Assembly: GCA_007119075.1 (NCBI GenBank)
Contig: SKQJ01000432.1
Coordinates: 1-9,491, forward strand
DNA: 9,491 bases
Direction: 5' to 3'
Source of the DNA: Bacteroidales bacterium
Lineage (GTDB): Bacteria; Bacteroidota; Bacteroidia; Bacteroidales; PUMT01
Shown: positions 6,523 through 9,491 of the stretch, one piece after another
Numbering within the stretch: the first letter of the stretch is position 1
Layout: each line of letters begins with the position of its first letter
Program-made: the position numbers and the translations under genes
The notes under the pieces: generated by a model
The model's input: the letters and a program-made list of their open reading frames with translations, nothing else
Told to the model about the DNA's origin: nothing
Database searches by the model: none

Positions 6523-8991
6523 TTACTCCTGGATATAAATTCGTTTGACCCTTGATGAAATCCTGGTGAAAACCTCATATGGAATAGTGGATAATAATTC
6601 CGCAATTTCTGATACAGGATTGTCATCTCCGAAAACGATAACTTCATCCCCTTCCCTGGCAGCAAGATCGCCTATATCGAGCATGCACATATCCATGCAG
6701 ATATTGCCGACCACAGGGACGGGAACCCCGTGAACGACCATCCTTCCAAGCCCGTTTCCCAGCTTCCTGTCCAGTCCGTCGGCATAGCCGACAGGCACTA
6801 TTGCAATGCGGGTGTCCGATCCGGTCCTGTATCCCCTGGAGTAACCTATGGTCCGGCCTTGCGGCACCGTCTTTATCTGGGATATAACGCTTCTGAAAGT
6901 ATTCACGTTGGCCAGCCTGTTGTTTTCCAGGGCGCTTATTCCATAAAGGCCGATGCCAAGCCTTACCATATCGAACTGTGCCCCGGGAAACCGCTCGATG
7001 CCGGCGGAATTGAGGATATGCCTTATAACCGGGTAGCCCAGCCCGCGGCATAACGTGTCTGACATGGCGGAAAAAAGTCCGATCTGCTCCCTTGTAAAAT
7101 CATCATGCAAAGGATCATCGCTGGCAGCCAGATGAGAAAAAACAGACCTCACGTGAATATTGTCACAATTACTGATCATTTTTTTAAGGGTGGGAAGCTC
7201 ATAGCTTGAGAATCCCAGCCGGTACATTCCGGTATCAAGCTTTATATGGACCGGATAGTTTGTCATCCTGGCCTGTTGCAGCTTTTCAATAAAAAGCTTC
7301 AGTCCCGCAAAATTAAATATCTCCGGTTCAAGGTCATAAGCCGTCATCCTCGAATAGCCTCCCCAATCGGGGTTCATCACCATTATGGGAACCTTGATCC
7401 CTGCTTTCCGGAGACTGACGCCTTCGTCAATAAAAGCTACGGCAAGGTAATCAACGAGATTATGGGCGAGTATATTTCCTATTTCATTGCTGCCGCTGCC
7501 GTAAGAGAAGGCCTTCACCACTGCCATCAGGCGGGTTCCCTCATGAAGAAGAGCCTTAAAGTAGTTATAATTCCTGACAATATTGTCCAGGCTGATCTCC
7601 ATGACGGTAGCATGAGCCTTTTCCTCAAGGAGGGCAGATATCCTCTCAAAACCAAAGCTCCTGGCTCCCTTCAGCAATATGGCTTCTTTAAGGAAACCGG
7701 CCGGATCAAACCCGGCAATATATTCTTCCGTGGATGGATAAAACTCTGTCTTCCCCGGAAAATATCCTTTTATACAGGCAACATTTTTTCCTATTCCGAT
7801 GAGCCGGTCGATTTTTTCCCTTGCAATCAGCTCGCCTGTTTCCCTGCATAGCTCTTCCATGCTCTTTCCCGTCTGGAACATGTCGGAGAGAATTATGCTC
7901 TTTTTTTTATGCTGGCTTTGCCGGGACAGAAAATCGATCGCTATTGCAAGGGAGGCGGGATCCGAATTATAGCTGTCATCAATAATCGTGCAATCGTTAA
8001 TGCCGTGCTTGAGCTCCATCCTCATGGCAACCGGAGCCAGTCCGCCGCTACGCGCTGCAACATGCTCGCCGGAATATTCCATCATCAGCAAAACGGCACA
8101 TGCATGGATGGCGTTTTCAATTGAAGCCCGGTCGGTAAAAGGTATGTCAAATGAAAATATATCCCCCCTGTATAGTGCCCTGATCCGTGTCTTTCCGGAA
8201 CTTATTTCAATTTCCCTGACAATTAAATCGGCATCGCCCCGGGCCGACCATGTGAACAGGGGCATGGAGGAATACCGGGGATGGTTCTTTATATACTCAT
8301 CAATCAAATCATGGTCCATGCAATAGACCAGGATCCCCGAATTTTTAAAAAGGAGCAGCTTTTGCTCCAGCTTGTGCTTCTTATCGGCAAAATTCTCCTG
8401 GTGAGCCTCGCCGATATTGGTTATGATCCCGATATCGGGTTTTATCACGGCCTCGAGTTTTTCCATTTCACCCGGCCTGGATATCCCCGCTTCGAAAATT
8501 GCCAGTTCGTGATGGGCATTCAGCTGCCATACCGAAAGGGGAACTCCCACCTGTGAATTATAGCTCTTCGGGCTGCGCACTATGACCTTGTCGTTTTGAA
8601 GCAACTGGAACAGCCACTCTTTTAATATTGTCTTTCCATTGCTGCCTGTTATTCCGATAACAGGCGAAATGAAACGGGAGCGGTGCATGGCCGCTATCTT
8701 CTGCAACGCCAGGAGGGTATCAGGAACATGAATGAAATTTGCGCCATTGAATTCTGACAGGTCTGCAGGGATCCGGCTCACGAGAAAATTCCTGACCTGA
8801 TTCCGGTACATGCCGGAGATGTAATTATGGCCGTCGTGACGTTCTCCCGTAATGGCTATAAAGAGCGAATCACGGGGAAATGAGAATTTTCGGCTGTCAG
8901 TTACCAGGTGTCTGACCGGTGTATTTTCAGATTGCAGGTGCAAATCGCCGCTGCATGCCGCAGCTATATCCTGAATAAGGTATTCGTTCAT
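6523..8991 (-). CDS. Bifunctional MurF ligase / alanine racemase
   Basis: A fused cytoplasmic enzyme of peptidoglycan synthesis. Alanine racemase converts L- to D-alanine; MurF adds D-Ala-D-Ala to the UDP-MurNAc-tripeptide. From the ATG at 8991 it has 822 residues. Positions below count from this start. The MurF half (about 1-450) has the ATP loop GITGSNGKT (about 113-121), NSQVGVPLSVW (145-155), ITNIGEAHQ with the likely carbamylated Lys in KLEQKLLLF (Lys211), and DDSYNSDP (338-345). The racemase half (about 460-822) has the PLP lysine in AVVKAFSYGSG (Lys493), KLDTGMYRLGF (584-594), the Tyr of TIGYSRGY (714-721), and VGNICMDM (761-768). An AAAGGA ribosome site lies 6 nt upstream of this ATG. 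A TTG at 9024 would add 11 residues but is less likely. Such fusions are known in Bacteroidota; a separate murF often exists elsewhere, so the contribution of the ligase half in vivo is uncertain. No key residue seems missing. It heads a minus-strand unit with the glycosyltransferase. Confidence 0.95.
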   Translation of the reverse strand: MNEYLIQDIAAACSGDLHLQSENTPVRHLVTDSRKFSFPRDSLFIAITGERHDGHNYISGMYRNQVRNFLVSRIPADLSEFNGANFIHVPDTLLALQKIAAMHRSRFISPVIGITGSNGKTILKEWLFQLLQNDKVIVRSPKSYNSQVGVPLSVWQLNAHHELAIFEAGISRPGEMEKLEAVIKPDIGIITNIGEAHQENFADKKHKLEQKLLLFKNSGILVYCMDHDLIDEYIKNHPRYSSMPLFTWSARGDADLIVREIEISSGKTRIRALYRGDIFSFDIPFTDRASIENAIHACAVLLMMEYSGEHVAARSGGLAPVAMRMELKHGINDCTIIDDSYNSDPASLAIAIDFLSRQSQHKKKSIILSDMFQTGKSMEELCRETGELIAREKIDRLIGIGKNVACIKGYFPGKTEFYPSTEEYIAGFDPAGFLKEAILLKGARSFGFERISALLEEKAHATVMEISLDNIVRNYNYFKALLHEGTRLMAVVKAFSYGSGSNEIGNILAHNLVDYLAVAFIDEGVSLRKAGIKVPIMVMNPDWGGYSRMTAYDLEPEIFNFAGLKLFIEKLQQARMTNYPVHIKLDTGMYRLGFSSYELPTLKKMISNCDNIHVRSVFSHLAASDDPLHDDFTREQIGLFSAMSDTLCRGLGYPVIRHILNSAGIERFPGAQFDMVRLGIGLYGISALENNRLANVNTFRSVISQIKTVPQGRTIGYSRGYRTGSDTRIAIVPVGYADGLDRKLGNGLGRMVVHGVPVPVVGNICMDMCMLDIGDLAAREGDEVIVFGDDNPVSEIAELLSTIPYEVFTRISSRVKRIYIQE

Positions 8992-8997
8992 ATAATG

Positions 8998-9003
8998 TCC
9001 TTT
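8998..9003 (-). promoter_or_regulatory. Ribosome binding site deciding the MurF-Alr start
   Basis: Reading the minus strand, AAAGGA is followed by a 6-nt spacer and the ATG at 8991. This is the only well-placed Shine-Dalgarno-like site I found in the window, and it favours this ATG over the TTG at 9024. A second purine-rich run (complement of 9007-9017) is too far away to serve this ATG. Confidence 0.6.
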
Positions 9004-9086
9004 GATCCTCCTCTCCCGTGTCAAGCCGTTTTTTGCCGGTACTGCAACGGTTCCCGGTTAATCATTTGAAATTTTCAGGAACAGTG

Positions 9087-9115
9087 TTTGCTTTCTTATA
9101 TAATTGTTAATTTTA
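9087..9115 (+). promoter_or_regulatory. Weak candidate Bacteroidota-type promoter for the gene at 9157
   Basis: TTTG at 9087-9090 and TAATTTTA at 9108-9115 resemble the Bacteroides promoter elements (-33 TTTG and -7 TAnnTTTG), with one mismatch at the last base of the -7 box. The 17-bp spacing is slightly shorter than the usual 19-21. A transcript would start roughly 35 nt before the ATG at 9157. The spacer is AT-rich, so chance matches are likely. Confidence 0.25.
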
Positions 9116-9156
9116 CAAAATTAAATAAAAAGCCTTACCAACTGTAATATAATCCT

Positions 9157-9491
9157 ATGTATCCTGAAAATATAAAGCGCAAACTGGAATATAAGCTTCG
9201 GGAGCTGGAGTTGATAATAAATCAGATAAGCCGCGATGAGGAAGCGACTGGAATTGATGTTGAACTTGCACTTGAGAAAACAAGGGATCTGTATGATTTG
9301 CTTACGCGGCTGAAAGGCGGAAAATCTATACCAACCGGCAAACCTGTTGTCCCCTCCGATCCCGATCCGGTCGAGGACAATCACATCTACGAGGCAGAGG
9401 GAATTGTTCCAAGCCCCTCGGGATATATGAGGAGGGAAGGCCCCCGCACGGAGGAAAAAGAAACGGGCGAGGATCCGGGCAGACAGCCTGA
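9157..9491 (+). CDS. Unrecognised coiled-coil-like protein, C-terminus outside the window
   Basis: I do not recognise this protein. The frame is open from the ATG at 9157 to the window edge (111 complete codons). Residues 1 to about 53 are charged and lack helix breakers apart from the opening Pro and one Gly. They show leucine/isoleucine spacing typical of amphipathic or coiled-coil helices (KRKLEYKLRELELIINQI, then LALEKTRDLYDLLTRLKGG). From about residue 54 the sequence changes to a Pro-, Gly-, Asp- and Glu-rich tail with no predicted fold (KPVVPSDPDPVEDN; later EEKETGEDPG). There is no signal peptide or membrane segment in the visible part, so it is probably cytoplasmic. It is divergent from MurF-Alr across a 132-165 bp AT-rich spacer. 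That the frame is real is supported by codon use like that of its neighbours and a possible promoter at the right distance. Function is unknown. Confidence 0.65.
   Translation, partial: MYPENIKRKLEYKLRELELIINQISRDEEATGIDVELALEKTRDLYDLLTRLKGGKSIPTGKPVVPSDPDPVEDNHIYEAEGIVPSPSGYMRREGPRTEEKETGEDPGRQP

Noticed and set aside
7246..7851. 201-codon plus-strand frame opposite MurF-Alr
   Set aside because: It is antisense to the conserved fusion protein across the MurF/racemase junction; there is no family resemblance and no start signal.
9121..9384. 87-codon minus-strand frame near the right edge
   Set aside because: It competes with the plus-strand frame at 9157, which is longer, open to the edge and has more protein-like composition.
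1..9491. Defence island, phage, transposon or CRISPR
   Set aside because: All genes but the right-edge one have recognisable housekeeping or envelope families; no transposase, integrase, nuclease-toxin pair or spaced direct repeats are visible.

Overview
The window looks like an ordinary, gene-dense stretch of a chromosome from the phylum Bacteroidota, probably near the Bacteroidales/Marinilabiliales. The evidence is a GldB gliding lipoprotein, a MurF-alanine racemase fusion typical of this phylum, a Bacteroidota-style Crp/Fnr regulator with an N-terminal CxxC, a small PorT-like outer-membrane barrel, and mostly absent Shine-Dalgarno sequences. I see no tRNA, rRNA, CRISPR array, insertion sequence, integrase or phage gene, and no abrupt change in base composition.

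Layout, left to right. (1) The minus strand from 1 to about 1019 carries the N-terminal 339 residues of formate-tetrahydrofolate ligase (fhs); its C-terminus lies outside the window. (2) A GC-rich nested inverted repeat lies between fhs and gldB (minus, about 1150-2232). (3) A 271-bp divergent spacer with small GC hairpins separates gldB from a plus-strand pair: an outer-membrane beta-barrel protein (2504-3169) and glutamine-dependent NAD+ synthetase nadE (3207-4862). (4) A Crp/Fnr-family regulator follows at 4959-5654 (+). (5) It converges on a minus-strand pair: MurF-Alr (about 6523-8991), then, 11 nt downstream, a family 2 glycosyltransferase (5750-6511). (6) Divergent from MurF-Alr, an unrecognised coiled-coil-like protein starts at 9157 (+) and leaves the window.

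The themes are one-carbon metabolism (fhs), NAD synthesis (nadE), and envelope construction: MurF-Alr supplies and adds D-alanine units to peptidoglycan precursors, the glycosyltransferase probably decorates lipopolysaccharide or another glycan, and GldB and the barrel are envelope proteins. No single dedicated pathway ties them together. I found no convincing new defence or mobile system. The items most worth a second look are the unknown gene at the right edge, the barrel gene between gldB and nadE, and the switch-like inverted repeat upstream of fhs.
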